DNA of 64,000 nucleotides from Dyadobacter sp. CY345 (GTDB lineage: Bacteria; Bacteroidota; Bacteroidia; Cytophagales; Spirosomataceae). Positions 40,881 to 49,904 of the stretch are shown one piece after another. Under the pieces are notes generated by a model. That model made no database searches and was not told the DNA's origin. It saw nothing but the letters and a program-made list of their open reading frames with translations. The stretch spans positions 1 through 64,000 of the forward strand of contig NZ_JAKFFS010000004.1 of assembly GCF_021502725.1 (NCBI RefSeq), given 5' to 3'. Made by a program: the position numbers and the translations under genes. How positions within the stretch are numbered: the first letter of the stretch is position 1; every line of letters starts with the position of its first letter.

Positions 40881-42383
40881 ATGGGAATCAGAGCACTTTT
40901 GAGCCAGCCGCTGGCTAAATATATCGCAGAGGAGCAGCAAAATTGGATCGTCAGGAGTACAGAAGTACAGGAAAAATGGCGCGCTAAACTTGTTGAAAAA
41001 GCAATGAACACACAGTTTGGGAAAGACCACTTTTTCAAAGATATCCATACCTACGAAGAGTTCAAAGAAGCCGTTCCGGTAAGGGATTATGAAGATCTGA
41101 AAGGATATATTGCGCACCTTAAAGCGGGTGAACCGGATATATTATGGCCAGGAAAACCGCTCTATTTTGCAAAAACTTCGGGAACTACTTCAGGAACAAA
41201 ATATATCCCCATTACGAAAGAATCGATCCCAAATCATATCAATTCGGCCCGAAATGCAATATTGAGCTATATTGCTGAAACCAAAAAAGCTGAATTCCTG
41301 GATAAAAAACTTATTTTTCTTTCAGGGAGTCCCGTTATGACGGAAACATGCGGCGTACTTACGGGCCGTTTGTCGGGAATTTCAAATCACCATGTTCCTG
41401 GTTACTTGCGGGCCAATCAAATGCCAAGTTATGAAACCAATTGCATTGAAGATTGGGAAACAAAACTTGACAAAATCATCGATGAAACGATAGACCAGCC
41501 TATGTCGCTTATTTCCGGAATTCCGCCGTGGGTCCAGATGTATTTTGACAGAATAACAGACAGAACAGGGAAGAAAATAAAGGATGTTTTTTCTGATTTT
41601 TCACTTTTTATTTATGGCGGAGTAAATTTTGAGCCCTATCGTGCCAAGCTATACGAATCGATCGGAAAGAGAATTGACTCTATTGAACTGTACCCGGCAT
41701 CCGAAGGATTTTTTGCTTACCAGGATTCCCAGAAAGAGGAGGGATTACTCTTGCTTCTCAATTCAGGGATTTTCTTCGAATTTATTCCCGTAGAAAATTT
41801 TTTCGATGAAAAACCGAAACGTCTTCGCATTAATGACGTCGAAGTAGGGAAAAATTATGCTGTTGTCGTAAGTAGTAATGCTGGTCTTTGGGGTTACTCT
41901 ATTGGTGATACGATTAAATTTGTGTCGACGGATCCTTACCGAATTTTAGTAACGGGGCGAATCAAACATTTTATTTCTGCGTTTGGCGAACATGTGATTG
42001 GAGAGGAGATTGAAAAGGCGCTGAGATATGCGATGGAAAGACACCCGGAAGTTGAAGTTGTCGAGTTTACCGTTGCACCAATGGTAACACCAAATCAGGG
42101 TAGTTTACCATATCACGAATGGTTTGTCGAATTTGCAAAAATGCCAGTCAATATGGAACAATTCGTTCAGGATATTGACAGAAGATTGACGGAACTGAAT
42201 GTTTATTATGACGATTTAATCAAAGGAAATATTTTGCGCCAGCTGGTTATGACCCCTTTGCGTAAAAATTCATTCATTGATTACATGCGCGCCAGCGGAA
42301 AACTGGGCGGTCAAAATAAAGTACCAAGACTTTCCAACGATCGTAAGATAGCCGACGAGCTGACGAAAATGAATACGTTGTAA
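40881..42383 (+). CDS. GH3-like acyl-adenylate/amide synthetase
   Basis: 500 residues, full length for the GH3 family (first known from plant auxin-conjugating enzymes, also widespread in Bacteroidota). ATP-binding motifs: FAKTSGTTSGTKYIPITKE (P-loop-like), LYPASEGFFAYQD and YSIGDTIKFVSTDPYRILVTGRIKHFISAFGEHV. Members adenylate a carboxylate and pass it to an amino group. The bacterial substrate is unknown. Upstream a divergent gap to mreB, downstream dxr 18 nt away on the same strand. Confidence 0.9.
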   Translation: MGIRALLSQPLAKYIAEEQQNWIVRSTEVQEKWRAKLVEKAMNTQFGKDHFFKDIHTYEEFKEAVPVRDYEDLKGYIAHLKAGEPDILWPGKPLYFAKTSGTTSGTKYIPITKESIPNHINSARNAILSYIAETKKAEFLDKKLIFLSGSPVMTETCGVLTGRLSGISNHHVPGYLRANQMPSYETNCIEDWETKLDKIIDETIDQPMSLISGIPPWVQMYFDRITDRTGKKIKDVFSDFSLFIYGGVNFEPYRAKLYESIGKRIDSIELYPASEGFFAYQDSQKEEGLLLLLNSGIFFEFIPVENFFDEKPKRLRINDVEVGKNYAVVVSSNAGLWGYSIGDTIKFVSTDPYRILVTGRIKHFISAFGEHVIGEEIEKALRYAMERHPEVEVVEFTVAPMVTPNQGSLPYHEWFVEFAKMPVNMEQFVQDIDRRLTELNVYYDDLIKGNILRQLVMTPLRKNSFIDYMRASGKLGGQNKVPRLSNDRKIADELTKMNTL

Positions 42384-42401
42384 AGCTTTACATTTAAAAA
42401 T

Positions 42402-43565
42402 ATGTCAATAAAAAGAATAGCCATTTTGGGCTCCACAGGATCGATCGGAACTCAGGCACTGGACGTAATTGAAGCTAACCCGGAAGTTTTTTCCGTGGAA
42501 GTACTGACTGCTCAGAATAGCGCCGATTTGTTAATTGAGCAGGCCGTAAAATTCAAACCCAAAGTGGTTGTTATAGGAAACGAGGCATTAAGAGATAAAG
42601 TAATTTCTGCGCTTGCTTCGTTGCCAATTCAGGTTTATTCAGGTGACGCCGCGCTAGTTTCCGTTGTGGAATCTGAGGAAATTGATATGGTACTTACGGC
42701 GATGGTCGGTTATGCCGGGCTTCTGCCAACGATACATGCGATTAAAGCCGGAAAGAATATTGCGCTTGCCAATAAGGAAACGCTGGTAGTTGCCGGTGAG
42801 CTAATAACCAATCTTGCAAGGGAAAATAATGTAAGTATTTATCCGGTTGACTCTGAACATTCGGCGATTTTTCAGTGTCTTGTCGGCGAAGAAAATAATG
42901 CGATCGAAAAAATTATTTTGACTGCTTCCGGCGGACCGTTTCGGGGAAAAGATCGTGAGTTCCTGGCAGCGGTAACAAAGCAGCAGGCTTTGAAACATCC
43001 CAATTGGAGCATGGGCGCAAAAATCACCATCGACTCGGCTACGTTAATGAACAAAGGTCTGGAAGTAATCGAGGCTAAATGGTTATTCGATCTTGCTGCC
43101 AGTCAGATTGATGTGATTGTTCATCCGCAGAGTATCATTCATTCGATGGTGCAGTTTGAAGATGGAAGTATGAAAGCGCAAATGGGATTGCCCGACATGA
43201 AATTACCGATTCAATATGCGCTTCATTATCCATATCGATTGAAATCTACTTTTCCCCGTTTTGACTTTGCTGCATATCCTTCGCTAACTTTTGAAAAACC
43301 GGATTTGGAAACTTTCAGGAATCTGGCCGTTGCTTATGAAGCACTGGAAAAAGGAGGAAATGCTGCGTGTATTGTCAATGCAGCCAATGAAATAGCTGTT
43401 GATGCATTTTTAACTGACAAAATCCGTTTCTTAGAGATATCTGATGTCATTATTGAATGTGTTGCCAAAATCAATTACATTCAGAACCCGGGATATTCAG
43501 ATTATGTTGACACCAATGAAGCTACAAGGCGCTTTGCCCTGGAAATGATTCAAGTAAAAGTATAA
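42402..43565 (+). CDS. dxr: 1-deoxy-D-xylulose 5-phosphate reductoisomerase
   Basis: 387 residues. It makes 2-C-methyl-D-erythritol 4-phosphate, second step of the MEP pathway (dxs is at 9244). Signatures: IAILGSTGSIGTQALDVI (NADPH), ALANKETLVVAGEL, PVDSEHSAIFQCL with the metal-binding acids, LTASGGPFRG, HPNWSMGAKITIDSATLMNKGLEVIEA and HPQSIIHSMVQFEDGS. It starts 18 nt after the GH3-like gene and is directly followed by a small membrane protein. Confidence 0.97.
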   Translation: MSIKRIAILGSTGSIGTQALDVIEANPEVFSVEVLTAQNSADLLIEQAVKFKPKVVVIGNEALRDKVISALASLPIQVYSGDAALVSVVESEEIDMVLTAMVGYAGLLPTIHAIKAGKNIALANKETLVVAGELITNLARENNVSIYPVDSEHSAIFQCLVGEENNAIEKIILTASGGPFRGKDREFLAAVTKQQALKHPNWSMGAKITIDSATLMNKGLEVIEAKWLFDLAASQIDVIVHPQSIIHSMVQFEDGSMKAQMGLPDMKLPIQYALHYPYRLKSTFPRFDFAAYPSLTFEKPDLETFRNLAVAYEALEKGGNAACIVNAANEIAVDAFLTDKIRFLEISDVIIECVAKINYIQNPGYSDYVDTNEATRRFALEMIQVKV

Positions 43566-44015
43566 ATGAAAGCAATTTTTTTGAAATATATATCTGTTGC
43601 CCTCGCCAGTACGCTTAAATTTTTTGGAGGTCCGATTACCGGTGTGATACTAAATCTAACCTGGATTGAGACTGCCCTTTGTTCCATTGCCGGAATGTTG
43701 TTTAGCGTTGCTGTTGTAACGTTTGTGGGCAAAGGCATTCAATCGCTAATGAAGAAATATAGAAAAAGTACGCCCAAAAGATTCAGTAAAACAAACAGGA
43801 TGGCGGTGCGAATCTGGAAAAAATTCGGCATAATTGGTATTGCACTTCTGACTCCGCCACTTTTTACGCCAATCTTTGGAACTGCCCTTGCTGTCGCATT
43901 CCGAGTACCCAGAGGGTCTATCTTCTTATGGATGACACTTAGCGCATTGGGCTGGGGATTCTTCATTTCCTATATCGCCCACAAAATGACTTTTATTCAG
44001 GAGTGGATAAAATAA
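43566..44015 (+). CDS. small integral membrane protein
   Basis: 149 residues with four hydrophobic stretches: ISVALASTLKFFGGPITGVIL, TALCSIAGMLFSVAVVTFVG, IIGIALLTPPLFTPIFGTALAVAF and IFLWMTLSALGWGFFISYIA, and a basic loop between the second and third. The motif LLTPPLFTPIFGT resembles PF06695-type membrane proteins (once called small multidrug export proteins), but transport was never shown by sequence alone. It begins the base after the dxr stop codon, so it is cotranscribed with it. Confidence 0.7.
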   Translation: MKAIFLKYISVALASTLKFFGGPITGVILNLTWIETALCSIAGMLFSVAVVTFVGKGIQSLMKKYRKSTPKRFSKTNRMAVRIWKKFGIIGIALLTPPLFTPIFGTALAVAFRVPRGSIFLWMTLSALGWGFFISYIAHKMTFIQEWIK

Positions 44016-44061
44016 AAGCCTACAAAAAATGTACGCTTTCAGATATAGTAAAATTTTGATA

Positions 44062-44826
44062 CTATCTGCTGACCTCTTTTTTAGGCGCAACTGATTTTTT
44101 CATATAATCACCGCGGGAGAAAAACTTCTCTATAAAACAATACATCAAAATAAAGAAATAGCGGCTTCCCATTTCTTTAATCTTCAATTTTGACTCTCCA
44201 TATTTTCTGTTCGTCCAGCTATTCGGGACCACGGCGTAGTTATACCCACGAACCATTGCCTTCAATGGAAGCTCAATTGTCAGATTAAAATGTGGTGCAA
44301 GAAAAGGTTTTATTCCTTCAATTGTTTCTCTTTTGTATAATTTAAACGCATTTGTCGTGTCATTATATTTGATTCCCATGATGATACGGACAATAAAATT
44401 CGCAACACGGTTGATCACTTTTTTCAAGGCCGGATAGTCGATTACTTTTCCGCCTTTTTCCCAACGTGAGCCAAAAACACAGTCATAATCACCTTCGACC
44501 ATTTTGTTGTAATATTTCACAAGATCCTCAGGGTCATCCGACATATCCGCCATAAAAACAGCCACGCAGTCTCCGGAAAATCTTTCAAGGCCAAAACGCA
44601 CGGCGTACCCAAAACCATTCGGGCCGGGATTTGTCTGATAAACCAAAGTTGGAATTTCAAGAGAAAGTTCATCTAGAACACGAAGCGTTCCGTCTTTTGA
44701 ATTATCGTTTGTTACGAAAATTTCATGGGGGATATTGTACTTCTTCAAGGTTTGGTAAAGCGACCTCAAAGTGTCTGAAATGGATTCTTCTTCGTTATAT
44801 GCTGGTATTACAACACTTAGCTTCAT
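44062..44826 (-). CDS. glycosyltransferase family 2 (polyprenol-phosphate type)
   Basis: 254 residues from ATG 44826 (MKLSVVIPAYNEEESI); an in-frame start further upstream adds a segment that is not family-like. GT-A fold: VTNDNSKDGTLRV, FMADMSDDPEDLVKYY with the DxD-like site, and GSRWEKGGKV. No C-terminal membrane helices. The pattern is that of dolichol-phosphate-mannose-synthase-like enzymes charging a polyprenol carrier. It is the last gene of the glycan-like cluster (44062-49677, all minus). Confidence 0.87.
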   Translation of the reverse strand: MKLSVVIPAYNEEESISDTLRSLYQTLKKYNIPHEIFVTNDNSKDGTLRVLDELSLEIPTLVYQTNPGPNGFGYAVRFGLERFSGDCVAVFMADMSDDPEDLVKYYNKMVEGDYDCVFGSRWEKGGKVIDYPALKKVINRVANFIVRIIMGIKYNDTTNAFKLYKRETIEGIKPFLAPHFNLTIELPLKAMVRGYNYAVVPNSWTNRKYGESKLKIKEMGSRYFFILMYCFIEKFFSRGDYMKKSVAPKKEVSR

Positions 44827-44870
44827 GTATGTCGAGATTGAAAAACAGTACAAATTAAAGATTAATCTAA

Positions 44871-45698
44871 TCAACTGCCAACTTTTTCTAACTTTTCAAT
44901 TTGTTCCTCATACCAGGCGACCGTCTGAATAATTGTGTTTTCATACTTTTTGTCCAGCCAGACATTTACATTTTCAAACATTTCTTTGCGGTTTCTCAAA
45001 AACCATTTATTGCTATGCGAATGTACGTTACTAAGCCCTGCACTGTGTTTTCTGTATACACCCATTACCTCAGGCAGGTAAGCAATTTTACCTTTTGCAG
45101 CCAGTTGGATACTTAATGCCCAGTCGCCTGCCGCCGCAGTTGCATGCCAGTCGGCAAAATTTTCTGTAAGGAAATAATTACGATATAGCCAGCTTGCGGT
45201 CGCCATAAACCAACGATCCTGAAGAATATCGTCTATGGTTGATACCAGCGCCTGATTGTCTTTATTGAAGGTATGACTCTCAGAACCATCTTCATAAGTA
45301 ACCAGCATGTTATGATGGCAGATAGAAAAATCCGGATTATCATCCATAAAATCTACCTGTTTCTGCAATTTGTAAGGATCTGTCCAGTAATCATCTCCCT
45401 CGCACATAGCAACATATTCACCCTGGCATGCTTTCAAGAGCTGCAAAACGTTGTTGCGTCCGGCAAATTCTCTTGGTTCAAAAGGTCCCTGATTTTCCTG
45501 ATGTAAAAATGCCTTGATGATGTCCGGATATTTTTCCTGATAGCTGCGGATAATCTCTTGCGACCCGTCTGTTGAACCATCGTCGCCGATTACAATTTCG
45601 AAAGGAAATGTTGTTTTTTGTTCCAGAGCGCCATCGAGCATCCTGGAAATGTAATGCTCGTGGTTAAACGTTGGAACGCAGACAGAAACCTTAATCAT
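44871..45698 (-). CDS. glycosyltransferase family 2
   Basis: 275 residues from ATG 45698 (MIKVSVCVPTFNHEHYISR), which agrees with the N-terminus of the neighbouring paralog. GT-A core: EIVIGDDGSTDGSQEIIRSY, NVLQLLKACQGEYVAMCEGDDYWTDPYKLQKQV (nucleotide-sugar DxD region) and a conserved tail with VYRKHSAGLSN. Sugar and acceptor unknown. It resembles the next gene throughout (GDDYWT...PLKLQKQVDFMD), so the two arose by tandem duplication. Confidence 0.88.
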   Translation of the reverse strand: MIKVSVCVPTFNHEHYISRMLDGALEQKTTFPFEIVIGDDGSTDGSQEIIRSYQEKYPDIIKAFLHQENQGPFEPREFAGRNNVLQLLKACQGEYVAMCEGDDYWTDPYKLQKQVDFMDDNPDFSICHHNMLVTYEDGSESHTFNKDNQALVSTIDDILQDRWFMATASWLYRNYFLTENFADWHATAAAGDWALSIQLAAKGKIAYLPEVMGVYRKHSAGLSNVHSHSNKWFLRNRKEMFENVNVWLDKKYENTIIQTVAWYEEQIEKLEKVGS

Positions 45699-45720
45699 AG
45701 CGTGTGTTTTTAACAGATTT

Positions 45721-46695
45721 TCAATGACTGGATTGACGGATTTTATACGGCAACAAGGCAACGAAACTGTAAGCATCCATAACCCATTTTGGTAAAATAT
45801 ATGCCCGGGTGATCTCCTTGCATTCCCGAAGATCTGCTTTTTTCATGACAAGATAATTGGCAGCTAGCGCGGCTCTTTTGAAATAACTTTTTGATAATTG
45901 TCTGGCATCCAGCATCATCCTGTAATATCGGGCTATATTTAACCGAAGTGATTTATCGAACTGATGATTCGTTTCCTCATTAATTCCTTCATACATCATA
46001 ATCCGGTTTTGCAGAAAACGTTCGTCACGGTAATGGTCTTTAAAACTTGCTCCGCCTTTGTTTTTCCGGTAAACTGACATAAGTTCAGGGATATACCCGA
46101 TCGGGCCGTGTTTGGCCAGAATGACATAACGTGGAATGTCGCCGCTTGTAGATTTCAAAAACCATTCAGGATAATGCATCACATGGTTTTTAAACATCAC
46201 CGCGGAAGTAGCCATAAACCATATCTCATCTTCGCCGATCAGATCTTCCATCTCAATTTTCATCTTCTGATCCGGATGATTTACTTCCACAGACGGCGAA
46301 CCATCTTCATAGGTAATCAACGCATTATGAAAGCAGGCAGAATAGTCCGGATGCGAATCCATGAAATCAACCTGTTTCTGAAGTTTTAGCGGGTTGGTCC
46401 AGTAGTCATCTCCGTCAAGCGGAGCAATGTATTGTCCCTGAGCTAGTTTTAATGTTTCAATCGTATTAAAAAGGCCGTTTTGCCCCAAATTTTTGGAATG
46501 CAAAACGGCTTTTACTTTACCAGGATATCGGTTTTGATAGTCAAGAATAATATCTCGGGCACCATCTGTCGAGAAATCGTCGCCTACAAGTATTTCGTAA
46601 TCAAAATTTGTTGTTTGATTCAAAGCACTTTCAATGGTTTTAGCAATAAAAGCGGCTTGGTTGAACGTAAGTATAACGACACTTACTTTAATCAT
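45721..46695 (-). CDS. glycosyltransferase family 2 (paralog of the neighbour)
   Basis: 324 residues. MIKVSVVILTFNQAAFIAKTIESAL, EILVGDDFSTDGARDIILDY, QYIAPLDGDDYWTNPLKLQKQVDFMDSHPDYSACFHN and a C-terminal part with SVYRKNKGGASF. Similar to the gene at 44871 over most of its length, with an extra basic C-terminal extension of about 45 residues. It lies 22 nt before that gene. Part of the surface-glycan-like cluster. Confidence 0.88.
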   Translation of the reverse strand: MIKVSVVILTFNQAAFIAKTIESALNQTTNFDYEILVGDDFSTDGARDIILDYQNRYPGKVKAVLHSKNLGQNGLFNTIETLKLAQGQYIAPLDGDDYWTNPLKLQKQVDFMDSHPDYSACFHNALITYEDGSPSVEVNHPDQKMKIEMEDLIGEDEIWFMATSAVMFKNHVMHYPEWFLKSTSGDIPRYVILAKHGPIGYIPELMSVYRKNKGGASFKDHYRDERFLQNRIMMYEGINEETNHQFDKSLRLNIARYYRMMLDARQLSKSYFKRAALAANYLVMKKADLRECKEITRAYILPKWVMDAYSFVALLPYKIRQSSH

Positions 46696-46768
46696 AATAT
46701 TTTCAATGTCAATAGATTAGCTGATATTCTCCACACTTCTTTTCAGAATAGCCCAAGGCATAAACTTC

Positions 46769-47587
46769 TCAGCTAAATACGGTCTGCAATTGCTCTACAC
46801 TAGGGAAATTTGGCGTCACAAGCTCTTTTTCAGGAGCATAAATGTAGGCCATCGGATAACCTCGTTCGATGAAGGTTGGTTCGTCAAGATTATTATAACG
46901 CAACTGCACTGACCAGCGAATATTATTTGTAATATTATTGCCCGACTGGTGAATCAGAAACGCCGAAAAAACCAGAATATCACCAACTTTAAATTCGGTT
47001 TGAATAAACTCATCATCGTTTATTCCGGCAGTAATCCCACCCTGATAACCAGAAGTGCTGGATTCTTTCAAACCCGATTTATGGCTTCCGGGTATCACCT
47101 GCAAAGCACCGATATCAGCACCTGCATCAACCATCGGGAACCAGATCACTGTGCTGTCCAAAGATCCCTGTCCGGTACGCCAGTCCTGATGCGCATCCAG
47201 TTTCCAGTGTTTGCTTCCGTCTTTCGATAAGAATCGGCTGTTGAACTGCATCGCTGGACGAGCTCCAATAATCGGATTCTCCAATCCAACTTGTTTCAGA
47301 ATATTTTCGATCTGCGGGTCGACGCCAAGACGGTGAAGAGAAAAAGAATGCTGAACAGTTTTTCCTGTATTAACAAATGCATTGAAATCCTTTTCAAAAA
47401 ATTCAAACATTGCATTTTCAAACGCATCCTTGTCGTCGATGTCAACTGACTTTCCGGTTACTCTTTTGATCTGTGCAGCGAAGATTTTACGGGCTTCGGT
47501 GTAGATCGAATTAACTAAATCTTTATCTAAAAAATCACGCAGGATAACATATCCGTCGTTATTGAATTGCTGCTGAAGTGTGCTCAT
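46769..47587 (-). CDS. PhyH-family 2-oxoglutarate/Fe(II) oxygenase
   Basis: 272 residues. Residues: DAHQDWRTGQGSLDSTVIWFPMVDAG carries the HxD metal pair (HQD), DIGALQVIPGSHKSGL the beta-strand around it, and VFSAFLIHQSGNNITNNIRWSVQLRYN the distal histidine and the oxoglutarate-binding arginine. Phytanoyl-CoA dioxygenase-like enzymes hydroxylate very diverse small molecules. In this cluster it may decorate a sugar or lipid; that is inference from neighbours. Confidence 0.87.
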   Translation of the reverse strand: MSTLQQQFNNDGYVILRDFLDKDLVNSIYTEARKIFAAQIKRVTGKSVDIDDKDAFENAMFEFFEKDFNAFVNTGKTVQHSFSLHRLGVDPQIENILKQVGLENPIIGARPAMQFNSRFLSKDGSKHWKLDAHQDWRTGQGSLDSTVIWFPMVDAGADIGALQVIPGSHKSGLKESSTSGYQGGITAGINDDEFIQTEFKVGDILVFSAFLIHQSGNNITNNIRWSVQLRYNNLDEPTFIERGYPMAYIYAPEKELVTPNFPSVEQLQTVFS

Positions 47588-47709
47588 TTTTTATTGGTTT
47601 TGCGATTTTGAAAAATGAAAACAGATACTTGAATGGTTATGTTTAGACAATTGAAAATCAGTAAACTATCCAAACATAACTATACATAGATCCGATTAAT
47701 TGTTACCCG

Positions 47710-47737
47710 CAAATTTATAACTCTTTTCGAAGTCAAA
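47710..47737 (-). promoter_or_regulatory. possible promoter of the PhyH/glycosyltransferase genes
   Basis: On the minus strand TTTG (47737-47734) and TAAATTTG (47717-47710) are separated by 16 bp, one less than usual. It lies 123 nt before the PhyH start, and could drive the three glycosyltransferase genes as well. Confidence 0.4.
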
Positions 47738-47775
47738 TTTATGACATTCGTTATTCTTTTTTATGATTGGAAAAC

Positions 47776-48711
47776 TTAATCTTCCCAAACCGCATAAGCA
47801 AACCCGGCAGCACCAAAACCGTTACCATTATAAAGTAAATATTTTTTGCCGTTATGCTCGTAATAATTGGCGTAATTGATCATCTGATAATCGAAATCTT
47901 CCGGATTGTCAGATTTACCTATTCCTACCAGATTATCTTTCCGTTCCCAATTTTCGCCGTCTGTCGATTCTGCATAACCAAGTCGATAGCTTTGATTACG
48001 ATCTGTACGATAGTCGCGGGTATGTCGGTAAGAATAGTACATTTTATAGATACCATTTTCCTTAAAAACACTCGGGCGACCCACAGCATGCAGGAAATCG
48101 TCAAAGTCAAGCGTTGGAATATCACTGATTTCCCAGTGAATTCCATCCTTCGAAGTTGCTGACTGACCGCGATAAAATGGCTCAGGGTATCCGTGAATGT
48201 ATTCACATTTATGTCCTGAAATATACCACATCCGCCAGGTGCCGTCATCTTCCCGCATAACGGAAGGCTGAGCAGCCCAGATCGGATTTTGAATGCTGCG
48301 ATCCATAATCGGGCCCTTAAACATTTTTTCAAATGTCAATCCACCATCATGGCTCACCGCCAATCCCATAGACAAACGATAAGAATTATGCGTTCTGTTC
48401 CAGCCTGTATAATAAAGCCAGATGTCGCCATTCGGCATATCTACAAACCAGGCAGGCATAGCACCCGTTTCGTCAAATTCACCAGGACCGCCCAGTTCCA
48501 AAACCGGTTTGTCATGGATATATAAAATCTTGGTTGGATCTTCGTAATCTACGTCGATGAAGGTCGGTCTGGACTGACCGCTGGCATCACGCGAAGAAAA
48601 ATAAACGCGTAAGAAATCTTTGTGCTTGTAAGCAAACGGAACTTGTGCATGAGAAAGACTGTGCGGTAAACTTCCGTCAGGCTTGTAAACTACTCCCTTT
48701 TTAACCCACAT
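47776..48711 (-). CDS. five-bladed beta-propeller glycosidase-like protein
   Basis: 311 residues without signal peptide. Repeated blades of the GH43/GH32/GH130 kind: RVYFSSRDASGQSRPTFIDVD, WLYYTGWNRTHNSYRLSMGLAVSHDGGLTFEK, WRMWYISGHKCEYIH, YKMYYSYRHTRDYRTDRNQSYRLGYAESTDGENWER. Several acidic residues sit at blade starts, but I cannot assign a catalytic pair. As it is cytoplasmic and surrounded by glycosyltransferases it may be a phosphorylase or an isomerase-like enzyme rather than a degradative hydrolase. Confidence 0.72.
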   Translation of the reverse strand: MWVKKGVVYKPDGSLPHSLSHAQVPFAYKHKDFLRVYFSSRDASGQSRPTFIDVDYEDPTKILYIHDKPVLELGGPGEFDETGAMPAWFVDMPNGDIWLYYTGWNRTHNSYRLSMGLAVSHDGGLTFEKMFKGPIMDRSIQNPIWAAQPSVMREDDGTWRMWYISGHKCEYIHGYPEPFYRGQSATSKDGIHWEISDIPTLDFDDFLHAVGRPSVFKENGIYKMYYSYRHTRDYRTDRNQSYRLGYAESTDGENWERKDNLVGIGKSDNPEDFDYQMINYANYYEHNGKKYLLYNGNGFGAAGFAYAVWED

Positions 48712-48795
48712 ATTTATAATTTTTCAAAGGTTTGCTTTTCAGCAAATCGTTGCAGCATAATTTACTGCAAAATCAATGAATGAATAATATCAATT

Positions 48796-49677
48796 CTAAG
48801 CGTCTGCTTTGTCAGCACGCAGGCGCCAGTTGTCTACAAAGTCTTTTCCAGGAATCGGAAGATCGATATCTACCTCCGGAGCTTTTGCCGTCACGGTATA
48901 TTCCATCACGTAAAATGCATTTCCAAAAACATAGTATAATTTGAAATTTTCTACGTTGGCAGGTACATCTTCGATAGGAACCTCAGCACGGAAAAGAGGA
49001 TTTGCTTTTAGCAAAGTAGCATAAGTAGGCGTGTTCCGTAACCATGGAGCAACACTTTCGTCACCAACAACAACTTTTCCACCCGGACGAACAACACGTG
49101 TCAATTCATCAAAAGCTTTTTTTCTTTCCGAGAAAGTATTGATACCACCAAAGTGAAAAACCGCGTCAAATGTATCATCCGCAAATGGCAGATAGGAGCC
49201 ATTGCCAAGGAAATAATGAACATTAACATCCTCAGTAGAAAGTTTTTCCTGAGCCAGTTTAAGCATATTCGGAGAAAGGTCTGACAAAACAGCAGTTCCG
49301 CCCGGTTTAACTTTTTCCAAAATCAGTGCAGAATCTTTTCCGGTTCCTGCGCCAACTTCCAATGCCTTCATTCCTGGTTTCAAATCCATCAGATCAATAA
49401 AAAAGCGGCGTGTGGCTGCTTCATCAGAATGATTTAATGTTTCAAAAACCCATGAAACTCCTTTGTCGTAACGAAGAAATGCCTGATCGTAAAGAAATTG
49501 CTCATGTGCATCACCTGGAAGTAATTCTTTGGGGTAAAGCATATTAACGATGCCTGTGTCACCTACTTCATATATTGTACCATCTTCACTGGTAAGCGTT
49601 TTGCCGTCTTCGGCGATTGTTAATGGACTGCCGGTAAGTGGACAAACCAACGCTTTTAGAAAATCCTGATGCGTCAT
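48796..49677 (-). CDS. SAM-dependent methyltransferase with Trm112-like N-terminus
   Basis: 293 residues. Residues 1-55 form a small Trm112-like domain (LKALVCPLTGSPL...YEVGDTGIVNMLYP), though only one of its zinc cysteines is left. Residues about 95-220 are a class I methyltransferase: MKALEVGAGTGKDSALIL, AVLSDLSPNMLKLAQE and DAVFHFGGINTFSERKKAFDELTRVVRPGGKVVVGDE. It is the first gene of the cluster. Target unknown; UbiE/ubiquinone-type and sugar O-methyltransferases look alike at this level. Confidence 0.85.
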   Translation of the reverse strand: MTHQDFLKALVCPLTGSPLTIAEDGKTLTSEDGTIYEVGDTGIVNMLYPKELLPGDAHEQFLYDQAFLRYDKGVSWVFETLNHSDEAATRRFFIDLMDLKPGMKALEVGAGTGKDSALILEKVKPGGTAVLSDLSPNMLKLAQEKLSTEDVNVHYFLGNGSYLPFADDTFDAVFHFGGINTFSERKKAFDELTRVVRPGGKVVVGDESVAPWLRNTPTYATLLKANPLFRAEVPIEDVPANVENFKLYYVFGNAFYVMEYTVTAKAPEVDIDLPIPGKDFVDNWRLRADKADA

Positions 49678-49904
49678 TACGTTTCTTGCTATATTAATGT
49701 GTTAAGCCAAAATTAGTTGTTTTTCTTAGAAGTACTCATATATGTAGAAATCCTAATTATTAATTGGGCTTAAAATCCAGCCGATTTTCTCAATAGTACC
49801 AGGCACATATTCAGCCCGATTCTATTTCTTTGTACCTTTGAACCACTTTTGTCTGGCTTCATTTTGGAGCGGATACCCTAAAATTTTCAATTTTCTCTTT
49901 CTAT

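Noticed and set aside
40881..42383. GH3-like gene as a transfer from plants
   Set aside because: Bacteroidota commonly carry full-length GH3-like genes, and codon use matches the neighbours.
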